Below are positions 28,828 through 37,694 of a stretch of DNA of 64,000 nt, in pieces (the stretch's first letter is position 1; each line of letters begins with the position of its first letter). The stretch lies in contig DATMPC010000058.1 in the NCBI GenBank assembly GCA_035567895.1, positions 124,001 to 188,000 on the forward strand, in the 5' to 3' direction. Under the pieces are notes generated by a model. The model did no database searches. It worked only from the letters and a program-made list of their open reading frames with translations, and was not told the DNA's origin. The translations under genes were made by a program, and so were the position numbers. Origin of the DNA: Terriglobales bacterium (GTDB lineage Bacteria > Acidobacteriota > Terriglobia > Terriglobales > Acidobacteriaceae).

Positions 28828-29625
28828 TTAGTGCACCAGTTGGAACATGCGGCGCCAGCGCGTCTCGTCGAAAAAGTGCAGAGCGACGTGCCCAAGGAAT
28901 TGGATGCGATCGCTCATCTCCGTCTTTTGCCACTGATCCGGCGGAGTTTGAAACGACCAATACACAAATAGAGGACGACCGATTATGTTTTCGCGAGGGA
29001 TAAAGCCCCAGTAACGGCTGTCGTAACTCTCGTCGCGATTGTCACCCATGCCGAAATAGCTGTCGGGAGGCACCACCAGATCCTCGCCCTGTTTCAGAAC
29101 TCCCACCTGTACTGGCCATTCAGGTGAAACCTGGGCTGAAGCCTGGATCGCTGGAACTGCCGGAAAGTTGTCTCGATACGGGTTGTAATCGCCGACTTTG
29201 TGAATTAAATACGGTTCGCTGAGCGGCTCTCCGTTGCGATACACCACACCGTTGCGCAAGTGAAGTTTGTCTCCGGGAATCCCGATCACGCGCTTCACTA
29301 CGTAGAGTCCCGGAGTTTGTGGCGATAGAAATACGACGATGTCGCCGTGACGGATCTGCCGATAATGCTCAAACGGAGCCCAACGCGTCGGCGGAGCAAC
29401 GGTAATGCGATCCACAAAGACGTGATCGCCGATCAGCAGAGTGTTTTCCATCGAACTCGAAGGAATTTCAAAAGCCTGAATGTTGAACGTGATGATAAAG
29501 AGTCCCGTAACCAGGACTGCCGCCATGGAAGATATGAACTCCATGGGCGTTTCTTTCTTCTTTTCCGGCTTCTCGGGCGGCGCCGCTTGCGTCTTTTCTT
29601 TGGGTATAAGTACGTCGCTTTTCAC
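28828..29625 (-). CDS. lepB: Signal peptidase I, tandem copy 2
   Basis: A 265-residue signal peptidase I: cytoplasmic Lys/Pro-rich N-terminus, one membrane segment (about 31-50), nucleophile Ser58 in PSSSMENTL, catalytic Lys111 in VVKRVIGIPGD and box E MGDNRDESYDSRYWGF. The GTG start is at 29625. It is a tandem paralogue of the gene at 29651-30550, 25 bp away, and shares the RYWGF(I/V)PRENIIGRP sequence with it. It is longer than the LepB at 17530, with an additional insertion after the catalytic Lys. Confidence 0.94.
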   Translation of the reverse strand: MKSDVLIPKEKTQAAPPEKPEKKKETPMEFISSMAAVLVTGLFIITFNIQAFEIPSSSMENTLLIGDHVFVDRITVAPPTRWAPFEHYRQIRHGDIVVFLSPQTPGLYVVKRVIGIPGDKLHLRNGVVYRNGEPLSEPYLIHKVGDYNPYRDNFPAVPAIQASAQVSPEWPVQVGVLKQGEDLVVPPDSYFGMGDNRDESYDSRYWGFIPRENIIGRPLFVYWSFQTPPDQWQKTEMSDRIQFLGHVALHFFDETRWRRMFQLVH

Positions 29626-29650
29626 GATTAAGTAATCCAGTTAGGCAGAA

Positions 29651-30550
29651 TCAGCGAACCAGACGGAATGTCCGGTCCCAACGAGCGTCCTCCGGAAGGT
29701 GGACGAGCGTGTAGAGCAAACGTCCAAGTTTACCATCCGACGCAGCGGTCTCCGGGCGCTGGACCGACCAGTAAATCAGGAACGGACGCCCAATAATGTT
29801 CTCTCGGGGCACAAATCCCCAATAACGGCTGTCTAAACTCTCGTCGCGATTGTCGCCCATCACAAAATATTTTCCTGGCGGAACCACGATCTCGCCCTGA
29901 TGCACGACGTTATGCATCTCCACCCACCAACGCGAGTTCACTTCGGGACTGATGTAGTTTCCTGCAGGAAAATTGTCGCGATAGGAGTCGAATTGCTGAC
30001 TTTTGTGGATGGCAAACGCCGAATCGTCGATCGCTTTGCCGTTTACAAAGACTTTTCCGCGATACAAGTGAACGTGATCCCCGGGAATTCCGACAACGCG
30101 CTTCACAAAATGCTGCGCCGGTTGAATCGGATATCGGAAGACAATGATGTCGCCCCGGTTGATCGGCGAGTACGGTAGAAGCGAATTCCAGATACCGCCG
30201 TCGGCAAAGTGGACCTTATCCACCAGCAAATAATCCCCAATCAGCAGCGTCTTTTCCATTGATTGGGACGGGATCTGGAACGCCTGGGCGAGGAATGTGA
30301 TGACAAATACGGCAAGGACTACCGTGGATGAAAGCCATTGAATTCCGCTCATCCAGTCGTCGGCATCTCGTCTGCGAGCAGGCTTTGCTGATTTTGCAGG
30401 AGCTGCAGCCTTCACTTCAGATTCAGGAATGCCCGCGGCGCTCTCGCCGACCGGTGTTTCCGACGGAAAAACCGCGACCGAGCCAGGAGATTGAACGCCT
30501 TCACCTGGCTCAGCTAGCGGAGTGGCGGGCGATTCCATGGGCTCGTTCAT
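29651..30550 (-). CDS. lepB: Signal peptidase I, tandem copy 1
   Basis: A 299-residue signal peptidase I with a long, low-complexity cytoplasmic N-terminus (about 65 residues rich in Glu, Pro, Ala), one membrane segment (about 72-90), nucleophile Ser97 in PSQSMEKTL, catalytic Lys150 in FVKRVVGIPGD and box E MGDNRDESLDSRYWGF. The start overlaps the end of rnc by 4 bp. The operon order rnc, lepB, lepB, asmA links rRNA/mRNA processing and protein export; in many bacteria lepB and rnc are adjacent. Confidence 0.95.
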   Translation of the reverse strand: MNEPMESPATPLAEPGEGVQSPGSVAVFPSETPVGESAAGIPESEVKAAAPAKSAKPARRRDADDWMSGIQWLSSTVVLAVFVITFLAQAFQIPSQSMEKTLLIGDYLLVDKVHFADGGIWNSLLPYSPINRGDIIVFRYPIQPAQHFVKRVVGIPGDHVHLYRGKVFVNGKAIDDSAFAIHKSQQFDSYRDNFPAGNYISPEVNSRWWVEMHNVVHQGEIVVPPGKYFVMGDNRDESLDSRYWGFVPRENIIGRPFLIYWSVQRPETAASDGKLGRLLYTLVHLPEDARWDRTFRLVR

Positions 30551-31335
30551 GCCTGCCCCGCTTGAACCGGTTCATTAGAGCGGAGATATTCCAGCGCGAT
30601 TCGTGCTGCCTGCTGTTCGGCTTTTTTCTTCGTGGAGTCCTCGCCGGAGGCCACATACAACGGTTCCTGGGCCCCTTGCTCAAGGATACGAACTTGCATA
30701 GTGAACAGTTTCCGATGTTCCGGGCCGGTTTCGCTTACGACTGAATACACGGGTTGCGCCAGCCCTTTCGCCTGAACCCACTCCTGAAGCGCCGATTTGT
30801 AGTCGGTAAAGTGCTCATTCAGATCTGGATTTGACTCCAACCGAGCTAATTCGGGTTCCAGAACGAGGCTTACGATCAATTTTTGTGCCGGTTCCATGCC
30901 TCCGTCCAAGTAGACCGCGGCGATTAGCGCCTCCAGTCCATCGGCCAGAAGACCCGGTTTCGATCGTCCGCCACTACGCTCTTCTCCGCGTCCAAGCAGC
31001 AAAAAATGGCCAAGTTGCAGGTTCCGCGCCACCTTTACTAGATGCCGCGCGCTCACCAAATGCGCCCGCATCTTCGAAAGTTGGCCCTCCCGATGCGCCG
31101 GGAAGCGTTGAAACAGCAATTCACTGGTCACCAGGCCGAGCACAGCGTCACCGAGGAACTCAAATTGTTCGTTATCTTTAGCGGGATTAGCGCCGCTTTC
31201 GCCGCCATTTGCTGCGGCTTTGGTCTCCATTTCGTGGGCCAAAGAGCTGTGTGTAAGGGCTTGGCGGAGCAGTTCCGGGGAAGAAAAGTGGTACTCCAGC
31301 GCCGATTCAAGTTGTTCTACATCTTCGATTTTCAT
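30547..31335 (-). CDS. rnc: Ribonuclease III
   Basis: Cleaves double-stranded RNA, including rRNA precursors (EC 3.1.26.3). Seen: the signature NEQFEFLGDAVLGLV (about 55-69) with catalytic Glu and Asp, DGLEALIAAVYLDGG with the second Asp and Glu, and a C-terminal dsRNA-binding domain (about 165-250) with DYKSALQEWVQAKG and ASGEDSTKKKAEQQAARIAL. An unusual insertion of about 15 residues rich in Ala, Gly and Asn lies just before the signature. It overlaps the next gene, lepB, by 4 bp. Confidence 0.97.
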   Translation of the reverse strand: MKIEDVEQLESALEYHFSSPELLRQALTHSSLAHEMETKAAANGGESGANPAKDNEQFEFLGDAVLGLVTSELLFQRFPAHREGQLSKMRAHLVSARHLVKVARNLQLGHFLLLGRGEERSGGRSKPGLLADGLEALIAAVYLDGGMEPAQKLIVSLVLEPELARLESNPDLNEHFTDYKSALQEWVQAKGLAQPVYSVVSETGPEHRKLFTMQVRILEQGAQEPLYVASGEDSTKKKAEQQAARIALEYLRSNEPVQAGQA

Positions 31336-31350
31336 CGACGCATGCGCGAT

Positions 31351-32427
31351 CTACGGCAAATTTGATTTAGGGGGAGTGTTAGTTGCAGGCGCAGCAGGAG
31401 CCGGATTTGACGCCGGTTGTGCGCCACTTTCGTTCAATTTTGTTAGACGATCAACCTCTTGCTTGGCCAACATTGCCACCGGAGAGTTCGCCGGAGACAC
31501 TTCCATGGCCTTATTCGCCGAAATTAATGCTGCTGGATACTGCTTTAGGTGGTCTTGAGCCAAGGCTAAGCGGAGATAAGTGAGCGGTTCCACCGGCCCG
31601 GGAACACTTAAAGCAATGGATTGCTGGAATTCCTGAGCGGCTGCGTCGTCGTTTTTACGGTCTAGCTGCACCATTCCAACAGCAGAATGTGCCATCGACT
31701 TGAGCACTTTCTTCGCGGATTCAATCTGCTCCGAGCTGGCGTTCGAGGGCACCATAAGGTCGCTATTCACGCTTTCCAGGGACCTTTGCGCATACTTTAC
31801 GGCTTCATCGTACCGCTCTTCGCGGTCTAAATCGCCCTCGCGCGTACGTTCCGCGAGCACTGTCGCCGCCATAACCAGCGCTACTGGGTCGTTGGGCTCA
31901 TAAGTGAGGACCTTTCGCGCCATTTCTAACGTCTTTTCGGGGTCATTCGCCTGCTGATAGCGGCGCATTATCGCCGAATAAAGCAGACCGCGAAGGTCAC
32001 TCTGGGTGAATTTTGTGGCGAAATCGTCAGTTAATTTCTCCGCTGCGGCGATGTCCGGATTGGCAACCGCGGCGTTGTAGGCGGCAAATTCCTCGTTCGT
32101 TTTAGCCGCCGGAGGAGTCTTGTGCGGCGGACCTGCAGGAGCCTGAGTCTGAGGAGTTGGACCACCGACCAGGCTCGGTATCGGGCGATTGGTCGTCGGC
32201 GGAGCCGTTCCGGCAGGTTTTTGCACCGGCTGCGTCGACCCAGTCTGGGGAGTCTGGGCCGGTGGGGCCGTCTGTCCCAATCCAGAAGAGGGCAGCAGGA
32301 AAGCGCAAAGAAGACCCGCTGCCGCCTTGTTACAGAACCCGCTGCGGTAGCGGCGCGCGCAGTTCAACAGGAAAGCGCCAGGCGGAATTCTTGTCGCGAA
32401 CATAAAAGAGCAGATTCGATTCTTCAT
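31351..32427 (-). CDS. Secreted TPR-like repeat protein
   Basis: About 358 residues. N-terminal signal region (AAAGLLCAFLLPSSGLGQ at about 35-52), a Pro/Thr/Gln-rich linker (about 53-110), then TPR-like helical pairs: EKTLEMARKVLTYEPNDPVALVMAATVLAERT, then AVGMVQLDRKNDDAAAQEFQQSIAL and YPAALISANKAMEVSPANSPV. A C-terminal Pro/Ala tail follows. The start is taken at the ATG at 32427; a TTG at 32436 is possible. Function unknown; TPR proteins usually mediate protein complexes. It is co-directional with rnc, with a gap of 15 bp. Confidence 0.75.
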   Translation of the reverse strand: MKNRICSFMFATRIPPGAFLLNCARRYRSGFCNKAAAGLLCAFLLPSSGLGQTAPPAQTPQTGSTQPVQKPAGTAPPTTNRPIPSLVGGPTPQTQAPAGPPHKTPPAAKTNEEFAAYNAAVANPDIAAAEKLTDDFATKFTQSDLRGLLYSAIMRRYQQANDPEKTLEMARKVLTYEPNDPVALVMAATVLAERTREGDLDREERYDEAVKYAQRSLESVNSDLMVPSNASSEQIESAKKVLKSMAHSAVGMVQLDRKNDDAAAQEFQQSIALSVPGPVEPLTYLRLALAQDHLKQYPAALISANKAMEVSPANSPVAMLAKQEVDRLTKLNESGAQPASNPAPAAPATNTPPKSNLP

Positions 32428-32520
32428 TAGTTCCAATATGGTCTCAGCTCGTGGGAAGTTGAGCTACTAAGTCTCAAGGCCCCAAGTCTCTAAGCTCCCC
32501 TTCAAGGCTGCACAACCCAT

Positions 32521-32556
32521 CGCTGAGGAGCTCAGGAGCTAGAAGCTTAGCAGCTA
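32521..32556. repeat. AGCT-rich repeat, second copy
   Basis: CTGAGGAGCTCAGGAGCT followed by GCTTAGCAGCTA, ending at the stop codon of the downstream minus-strand gene. It shares its units with 11360-11399. Confidence 0.5.
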
Positions 32557-34194
32557 TTTATTCCTCGATGCTTCGTACGGTTTCTGCAGACCGCGCTCGG
32601 CGGCGATCTTAGTATCGGGAGCGGTGTCGCCTACATTCAACGCGGCATTGTAGTGCCTAAGCGCGGACTCACGGTTTTCCTGAATATCGAAGATGCGGCC
32701 CAGATAGATATGCGACCACGCCAGCATACGTGGATCGTGACTTAGTTGCAGCGTCTTCTGGAAATTATCGATCGCGTCCTTCATGCGGCCCTGCAACGAC
32801 GAAGCACGAGCCAAAATAAAGGCGGCACGCGCCTGGTCGCCTGAGCCGCCGCTGATCGCGCCCGTGGCGATCTCCTCGGCGCCTTTGGCATCACCTGCTA
32901 TCAAACTCTCTTCGGCAGCATCAAGCGAGTCGCCGGGTGCGCGCAGTGTTGCCCGTACCAAATCGGGAGAGCCCTGCTTGGCGAAAGTAATTTCTCTGGC
33001 GCGCTTCTGTTCGCGTCCCAGGGTCAGGTTGAGATTCGTCAGCATAGGCCCAAAGGCGTCCTGGAAACCGACTTCACCCTTTTCGAAATCGGCGAACTGT
33101 TCGTAGAAATAGCGTGTCAGCACGAAGCCCTGTTGCATCGCCTCATCAACCTCGCGCGAGTAAATAGCCTCCACGCGCTTCTCCCGCGCTTTGCGATCCT
33201 CATTGTCAATGCGAGGAACCGGTGTCGTGCGGATTTCAACCGCGCGAATCAGCGATTCAGTGACCAAGAGTGCGATGTCGGTCTTAAACTTCTCGTCGAG
33301 CGGAGCATTTGCGACCGTCTGCAGCAGAGGCTTCAAGCCCTGCATACGGTTGTAGCGCTTTAAGGCCAGTGGATCGAGCGTGTAGTGCAGGTACGTGTGC
33401 CGCACCGGCTGCATCTTCAAAACACCCTGATCGGGCGCCATCACCATCAAATAATTCACGCTGTAGTTGCGCGCGTTGATTTCTCCCGGCGCCACCAGCG
33501 GCTCGATGTAAAGCGCGAAGCTGCGGCTAACGTATCCGCTGATCGGCAAGCGCAGATAGGCGTCGGTCTCCAGAATCATGTTTGCTACCTGGTTGTGATA
33601 GCGATCAACGTAAGCCTGATACTGCGGCTCGTACTGTGTCCAAAGCTCATGCAGATGCGCTGCCTGATAGAAGACCTGAAGCACCGACAGGTACCCGAGC
33701 ACGTTTTGCGCATCCGGAGGCAGATCGGCCTCTTTGATTGTGGGCTTGAACTCCGGTGGCTCGGTCGTATAAAGAGCCAGCGAGACATACTGCGCGATAT
33801 TCCGCGAAGGATCGGCGGCCTGATGATCCCGAATGTAATCGCAAAGCTGCTTGCGCTGGAACTGCGCATCCTCAGAGGCGGCCACGGAGCGAATCACCGC
33901 AGCCCGAACTTGATTGCGGAGCGGATCAGAAGAGGAAAGCTCCTGGTCATAACCACAGGAGTTCAACCCGGCAAAAAATGAGAAAAAAGTCTCACTTACG
34001 TCAAGAGTGATCTTGTTGCCCGCAGGATCGGCCACCGGTCCAGGGTGAGACATCGGAGCAGCCGGCGCCGCAGCCTTCTGAGCAACAGCAGTCCAAGAGA
34101 GTAGGGAAGTGAGCAGTAAAGCCAGAGCCAGCACTTGGGGTAACCCTACAGGGGCACGACGGAGAGAATAAGAACCCAGAGACAGCCTCCTCAA
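32554..34194 (-). CDS. Secreted tetratricopeptide protein with large N-terminal region
   Basis: About 546 residues. Signal peptide LALALLLTSLLSWTAVAQ near the start, then a long region with a Cys (GLNSCGYDQ) that I do not recognise, and a C-terminal TPR part (about 410-540: GGSGDQARAAFILARASSLQGRMKDAIDNFQKTL, then YLGRIFDIQENRESALRHYNAAL). The start is uncertain: TTG at 34194 follows the frame, a GTG at 34134 directly precedes the hydrophobic segment, and the open frame further upstream translates an intergenic repeat and is rejected. Function unknown. Confidence 0.7.
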   Translation of the reverse strand: MRRLSLGSYSLRRAPVGLPQVLALALLLTSLLSWTAVAQKAAAPAAPMSHPGPVADPAGNKITLDVSETFFSFFAGLNSCGYDQELSSSDPLRNQVRAAVIRSVAASEDAQFQRKQLCDYIRDHQAADPSRNIAQYVSLALYTTEPPEFKPTIKEADLPPDAQNVLGYLSVLQVFYQAAHLHELWTQYEPQYQAYVDRYHNQVANMILETDAYLRLPISGYVSRSFALYIEPLVAPGEINARNYSVNYLMVMAPDQGVLKMQPVRHTYLHYTLDPLALKRYNRMQGLKPLLQTVANAPLDEKFKTDIALLVTESLIRAVEIRTTPVPRIDNEDRKAREKRVEAIYSREVDEAMQQGFVLTRYFYEQFADFEKGEVGFQDAFGPMLTNLNLTLGREQKRAREITFAKQGSPDLVRATLRAPGDSLDAAEESLIAGDAKGAEEIATGAISGGSGDQARAAFILARASSLQGRMKDAIDNFQKTLQLSHDPRMLAWSHIYLGRIFDIQENRESALRHYNAALNVGDTAPDTKIAAERGLQKPYEASRNK

Positions 34195-34254
34195 CGGTTG
34201 GACGGGGATGCTCAATTTTACTGTAGAGCAGCTATTAGCTTCCAGCCGCCAGCT

Positions 34255-34326
34255 CACCTTCGTGCCCTTCGTGTCCTTCGTGGTTTCACCCAGGTGTTCT
34301 CCGTGCCTCCGTGTCTCCGTGGTGAA
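34255..34326. repeat. CTTCGTG / CTCCGTG tandem repeat tract
   Basis: Short units such as CTTCGTGCC, CTTCGTGTC and CTCCGTGTC in a row between two genes on opposite strands. Related to the arms of the element at 18097-18336. Only one arm is visible here. Confidence 0.65.
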
Positions 34327-34341
34327 TAACCGTCCTAAGAT

Positions 34342-34578
34342 ATGGACATGCAGGATGACGATCTCGTCGTAGTCCACACCTTTTCCGACCAGTTTGAGGC
34401 CGACATGGCCTTGAGCGCTCTGGAAGCTGCAGAGATCGACGCCATCATTCAGGCCGACACCGCGGGAGGAATGCGTCCACACATAGCCTGGGCCAGCGGT
34501 GGATTTAAGGTGCTGGTGCGCGAGGAGGACGCGCTAGAGGCTAAAGAAATTCTCGAGTCGCGGGTGCGTCCAGAATAA
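34342..34578 (+). CDS. DUF2007-domain small protein
   Basis: A 78-residue protein with the DUF2007 pattern: DDLVVVHTFSDQFEADMALSALEAAEIDAII, then SGGFKVLVREEDALEAKEIL. The fold is similar to PII-like ferredoxin proteins and members are annotated as putative signal-transducing, but no molecular function has been shown that I know of. Start at ATG 34342 (or 34348). It is a single gene next to repeat tracts on both sides, with its stop overlapping the left arm of the repeat at 34577. Confidence 0.82.
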   Translation: MDMQDDDLVVVHTFSDQFEADMALSALEAAEIDAIIQADTAGGMRPHIAWASGGFKVLVREEDALEAKEILESRVRPE

Positions 34579-34733
34579 AAGCAAAACCCGACACGGATCA
34601 CACGGATAAAAGCACGGATCACCGCGGGCGCCGGTTCGTCCGGGTTTCTTGACTTCAACTGGATTTCTTATCTAATCGTTAATCGGACATTCACACAAAT
34701 ATCCGTGCAATCCGTGTCATGTTTTTGACTTTT
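34577..34733. repeat. 157-bp inverted-repeat element of the CACGGAT family
   Basis: Left arm 34577-34608 (AAAAGCAAAACCCGACACGG onward) and right arm 34700-34733 are imperfect inverted copies, each carrying tandem ACACGGATCACACGGAT-type units. No ORF inside. A second member is at 38587-38727. Confidence 0.7.
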
Positions 34734-34785
34734 CTCTCCAGAATCATTTCGGAACAAAGCCAGACCTGTGCTACCTTGTCGCGGC

Positions 34786-35538
34786 ATGCAAATCGGCGAC
34801 GGCAGCGCCACTCCTCAATTTGAAACTGCAGAGTTCCAGGCGAAGCCGGGAACAGACACTTGCGCGGTCTGCAATCAACCGATCTCCGGCACCTACTATC
34901 GGGTGAACAATCACATGGCGTGCAGCGCCTGCACGGAACGCCTTAAGAGCTCGATTCCGAAGGACAGCCATGCCGCCTTCGCTCGCGCAGTCACTTTTGG
35001 TGCCGGAGCGGCAATCGCCGGCCTCGCGCTTTATGCCGTGGTCGGAATTGTGACCGGGCTGATGATTGGCTACGTCTCTTTGGCAGTCGGTTGGCTCGTA
35101 GGCAAAGCCATGATGAAAGGCTCCGGCGGACTCGGCGGGCGTCGCTATCAGATGGTCGCTGTTCTCTTGACGTATGCAGCTGTTTCGATGGCCGCGATCC
35201 CCATGGCAATCGCGGAATTTTCCAAGGAGAAGAAGCAGCGCGCACAAAGCCAGGCCCAAGCTCCGCAGCCGAATGACAACGCAAATCCGCAGAGTCCGTC
35301 GCCGGAAGGAGGGCAAGCGGCAGCGTCGAGTCCCGAGAGTGGCGCCACGGGTAAGCACATGAGTTTTGCCTCTGCCATCGGCTATCTCGCACTTCTCGGA
35401 CTGGCCTCTCCTTTCCTCGAACTTGGTTCCTCTCCGCTGAATGGATTGATCGGACTCGTGATCCTCTTCGTCGGCATTCGCATCGCGTGGCAGCTCACTC
35501 GCGGACATCCACCGCTGGTTGTCGATGGCCCATTCTGA
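34786..35538 (+). CDS. Membrane protein with N-terminal zinc-ribbon-like motif
   Basis: About 250 residues. N-terminal CAVCNQPISGTYYRVNNHMACSAC (about 26-50) gives a LIM-like or zinc-ribbon pattern C-x2-C-x16-C-x2-C. After it come hydrophobic segments at about residues 65-95, 120-145, 190-210 and 215-235, separated by a low-complexity Gln/Ala/Pro/Ser linker (about 155-185). The ATG at 34786 is preferred over a GTG at 34768. I do not recognise the family. It is followed 20 bp later by a site-2 protease, also with a C-x2-C zinc ribbon, so the two may act together. Confidence 0.7.
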   Translation: MQIGDGSATPQFETAEFQAKPGTDTCAVCNQPISGTYYRVNNHMACSACTERLKSSIPKDSHAAFARAVTFGAGAAIAGLALYAVVGIVTGLMIGYVSLAVGWLVGKAMMKGSGGLGGRRYQMVAVLLTYAAVSMAAIPMAIAEFSKEKKQRAQSQAQAPQPNDNANPQSPSPEGGQAAASSPESGATGKHMSFASAIGYLALLGLASPFLELGSSPLNGLIGLVILFVGIRIAWQLTRGHPPLVVDGPF

Positions 35539-35557
35539 ACTTAGACTGAACTAGTTC

Positions 35558-36574
35558 ATGGGCACAATCGATCATACGTCGGCCATCACTCCTCAAGTCA
35601 TCTCGAATTGTCCGCGTTGCCGCCGTGAGCTGGCCGCAGGCGCGCTGGTTTGCGATCAATGCAACGCCCTGGTGCATAGCGAGCAACTGACACAGCTTTC
35701 GGCGCAGGCGAAACTGCTGGAAGAAAGTGGCGAGCTGCTTCAAGCGCGCGACACCTGGCTGAGTGCGCTGCCTCTACTGCCGCCGAACGCGAAGCAGGCG
35801 GAGTGGATCCAGCAGCATGCGCGTGATCTTCAAAACGATGCCGCCCGCGTGCCGGTGCCAAAACAGGAGAATCAATGGGCACGCAAGCTCGGTCCGATGG
35901 CGCCCATCGCCGTCATCCTGGCCAAGAGCAAAGGATTATTGGCGCTGTTCAAGCTCAACTTCCTGCTCAGCCTCGCAGGGTTCATCGCAGTCTATTGGAA
36001 GCTGTGGGGCGCGAAATTCGGAGCCGGATTCGCGATCCTGATCCTGCTCCATGAGATGGGACACTTCATCGACATCAAGCGCCGCGGCCTGCCTGCCGAT
36101 ATGCCGGTCTTCTTGCCCGGCCTGGGAGCCTACGTCCGCTGGCAAGCGCTGGGCGTAACCGTGGAAACTCGCGCTGCCATCAGCCTCGCAGGCCCGCTAG
36201 CCGGATTGATTTCAGGAGCCGTCTGTGCCGTCGTCTATTTCGAAACTGGAAATCCGCTGTGGGGAGGACTAGCCCGCGCAGGCGCCTGGCTCAACATAAT
36301 GAACCTGATCCCGATCTGGATGCTGGATGGAGGACAGGCAGCATCAGCACTCAGCAAGATGGAACGGTTGATCCTGCTGACCGGTTCATTGGCGCTATGG
36401 CTTCTGCTGCGAGAGAACGTGTTCTTTCTCGTAGCACTAGGAGCGCTCTGGCGTAGCTTCAGCAAAGATCTTCCTGCACACTCCAGCCCTCGCACGTTGA
36501 CTTACTTTCTCGTGGTGATGACAGGCCTGGGCCTTGTCATGCGCCTGATGCCCGGCGAGGGCTTCGGCCGGTGA
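35558..36574 (+). CDS. Site-2 protease family (M50) zinc metalloprotease
   Basis: A 338-residue intramembrane metalloprotease. Seen: an N-terminal zinc ribbon with C18, C21, C32 and C35, a hydrophilic helix-rich region (about 40-110), then several membrane segments carrying the M50 active site HEMGH (165-169) and the third ligand in NLIPIWMLDGGQ (Asp257). A short hydrophobic C-terminal segment follows. Such enzymes cleave membrane-bound regulators, for example anti-sigma factors or other transmembrane proteins. The N-terminal zinc ribbon is unusual for the family and could recognise substrate. No substrate is visible in the window. Confidence 0.88.
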   Translation: MGTIDHTSAITPQVISNCPRCRRELAAGALVCDQCNALVHSEQLTQLSAQAKLLEESGELLQARDTWLSALPLLPPNAKQAEWIQQHARDLQNDAARVPVPKQENQWARKLGPMAPIAVILAKSKGLLALFKLNFLLSLAGFIAVYWKLWGAKFGAGFAILILLHEMGHFIDIKRRGLPADMPVFLPGLGAYVRWQALGVTVETRAAISLAGPLAGLISGAVCAVVYFETGNPLWGGLARAGAWLNIMNLIPIWMLDGGQAASALSKMERLILLTGSLALWLLLRENVFFLVALGALWRSFSKDLPAHSSPRTLTYFLVVMTGLGLVMRLMPGEGFGR

Positions 36575-36752
36575 TTTGTAGATGAACGGTGTTGAACCTT
36601 ATCGATATGACACTCATGGCAATTGGACAGAGCGAACCACTTCCTACCGCAACAGCCCGGATGAAGCATTCGAGCCGTCGACCACGACTCGCCGAACTTT
36701 GACATATCACTAAGTCTTTCCTACGCGTCGGTGGCTGCGAGTGACGCGTTGG

Positions 36753-37694
36753 CTACACACAGCGCAGGTCCCGCAACGTGAACGGTCCCGGTTCGGGAAG
36801 TCCGGTGCGAATCTGCTCTGGAGTGAATCGACGCGAGGGCTGGAGATCGTTGGGAGCGGCAGCGCATGGAGGCGCGGCGTCTACTACTCCCTCTTCGAGA
36901 ATCCTCACTTGGGCGAGCGCGATCAACGGTACTCGCATTGTCAGCTCGAAGACGTGTGCAAGCGTGTAAAGGAACCAAACAGGTGCGGGCAGTATGAGAG
37001 TTTTCTTGCCAAGCACACGCCCAACCCGCCTCACAGCTTCGCTAAGGTAGAGTTCCTCTGCTCCAGTGACCGCGACTGTGGCTCGCGAGAGCCGTCCATC
37101 GAGCAGGGCAGCGCATATAACGTCAACCAGGTCCTGGATTGGCACAGGACGAATCGGTTTTTCCCGCAAACCGACCTTGGCAAAGATGGGAAGCGTGAAA
37201 ATCGTGTGGCTGAGATGATCGAGCATGTGATCACCGCGTCCGTAGATCATGCCGCACTTCAGAATCGTATGATCCAGGCCTGAGTTTCGTACCAGCTCCT
37301 CAGCTTCCCATTTTGATTCGTGATAAGCCGATCCGCAATTTGGCCGCGCGCGCAGAAAGCTAATGAGCACGATCTTTCGCACGCCTGCAGTCTTTGCCGC
37401 CTGTGTAACGTTAGCAGTGCCTTGAATGTGGACTCGCTGATAGGTTTGCTGTCCGATCTGCCGATTGATACCGGCACAGTGGGCGACAGCATCGCATCCT
37501 GAAAAGGCGCACGCCAAAGCCTTCGGATCTGAGAGATCGGCCGGGACAAAATCGACCGAGGGATGTTCACGAAGGCCGAAACCATCAGCCCTTATGCCAC
37601 GTGCGAGCAGCACGACGTGATGGCCATCCCTGGCCAGACGCTCAGCCAAATGCCGGCCAACAAAGCCTGTGCCTCCAGTGATCGCGATCTTCAT
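36753..37694 (-). CDS. NAD(P)-dependent epimerase/dehydratase-like protein (atypical SDR)
   Basis: A 313-residue protein with an N-terminal Rossmann motif TGGTGFVGRHLAERLARDGH, then DLSDPKAL and VAHCAG, as in atypical SDRs related to NDUFA9-type NAD-binding proteins. The active-site Tyr-x3-Lys pattern can be seen as YHESK. The C-terminal part varies within the family, so the substrate is not assignable. The start overlaps the stop of the upstream ArsR-type regulator by 3 bp (ATGA), which makes a coupled pair; the regulator probably controls this gene. Confidence 0.83.
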   Translation of the reverse strand: MKIAITGGTGFVGRHLAERLARDGHHVVLLARGIRADGFGLREHPSVDFVPADLSDPKALACAFSGCDAVAHCAGINRQIGQQTYQRVHIQGTANVTQAAKTAGVRKIVLISFLRARPNCGSAYHESKWEAEELVRNSGLDHTILKCGMIYGRGDHMLDHLSHTIFTLPIFAKVGLREKPIRPVPIQDLVDVICAALLDGRLSRATVAVTGAEELYLSEAVRRVGRVLGKKTLILPAPVWFLYTLAHVFELTMRVPLIALAQVRILEEGVVDAAPPCAAAPNDLQPSRRFTPEQIRTGLPEPGPFTLRDLRCV

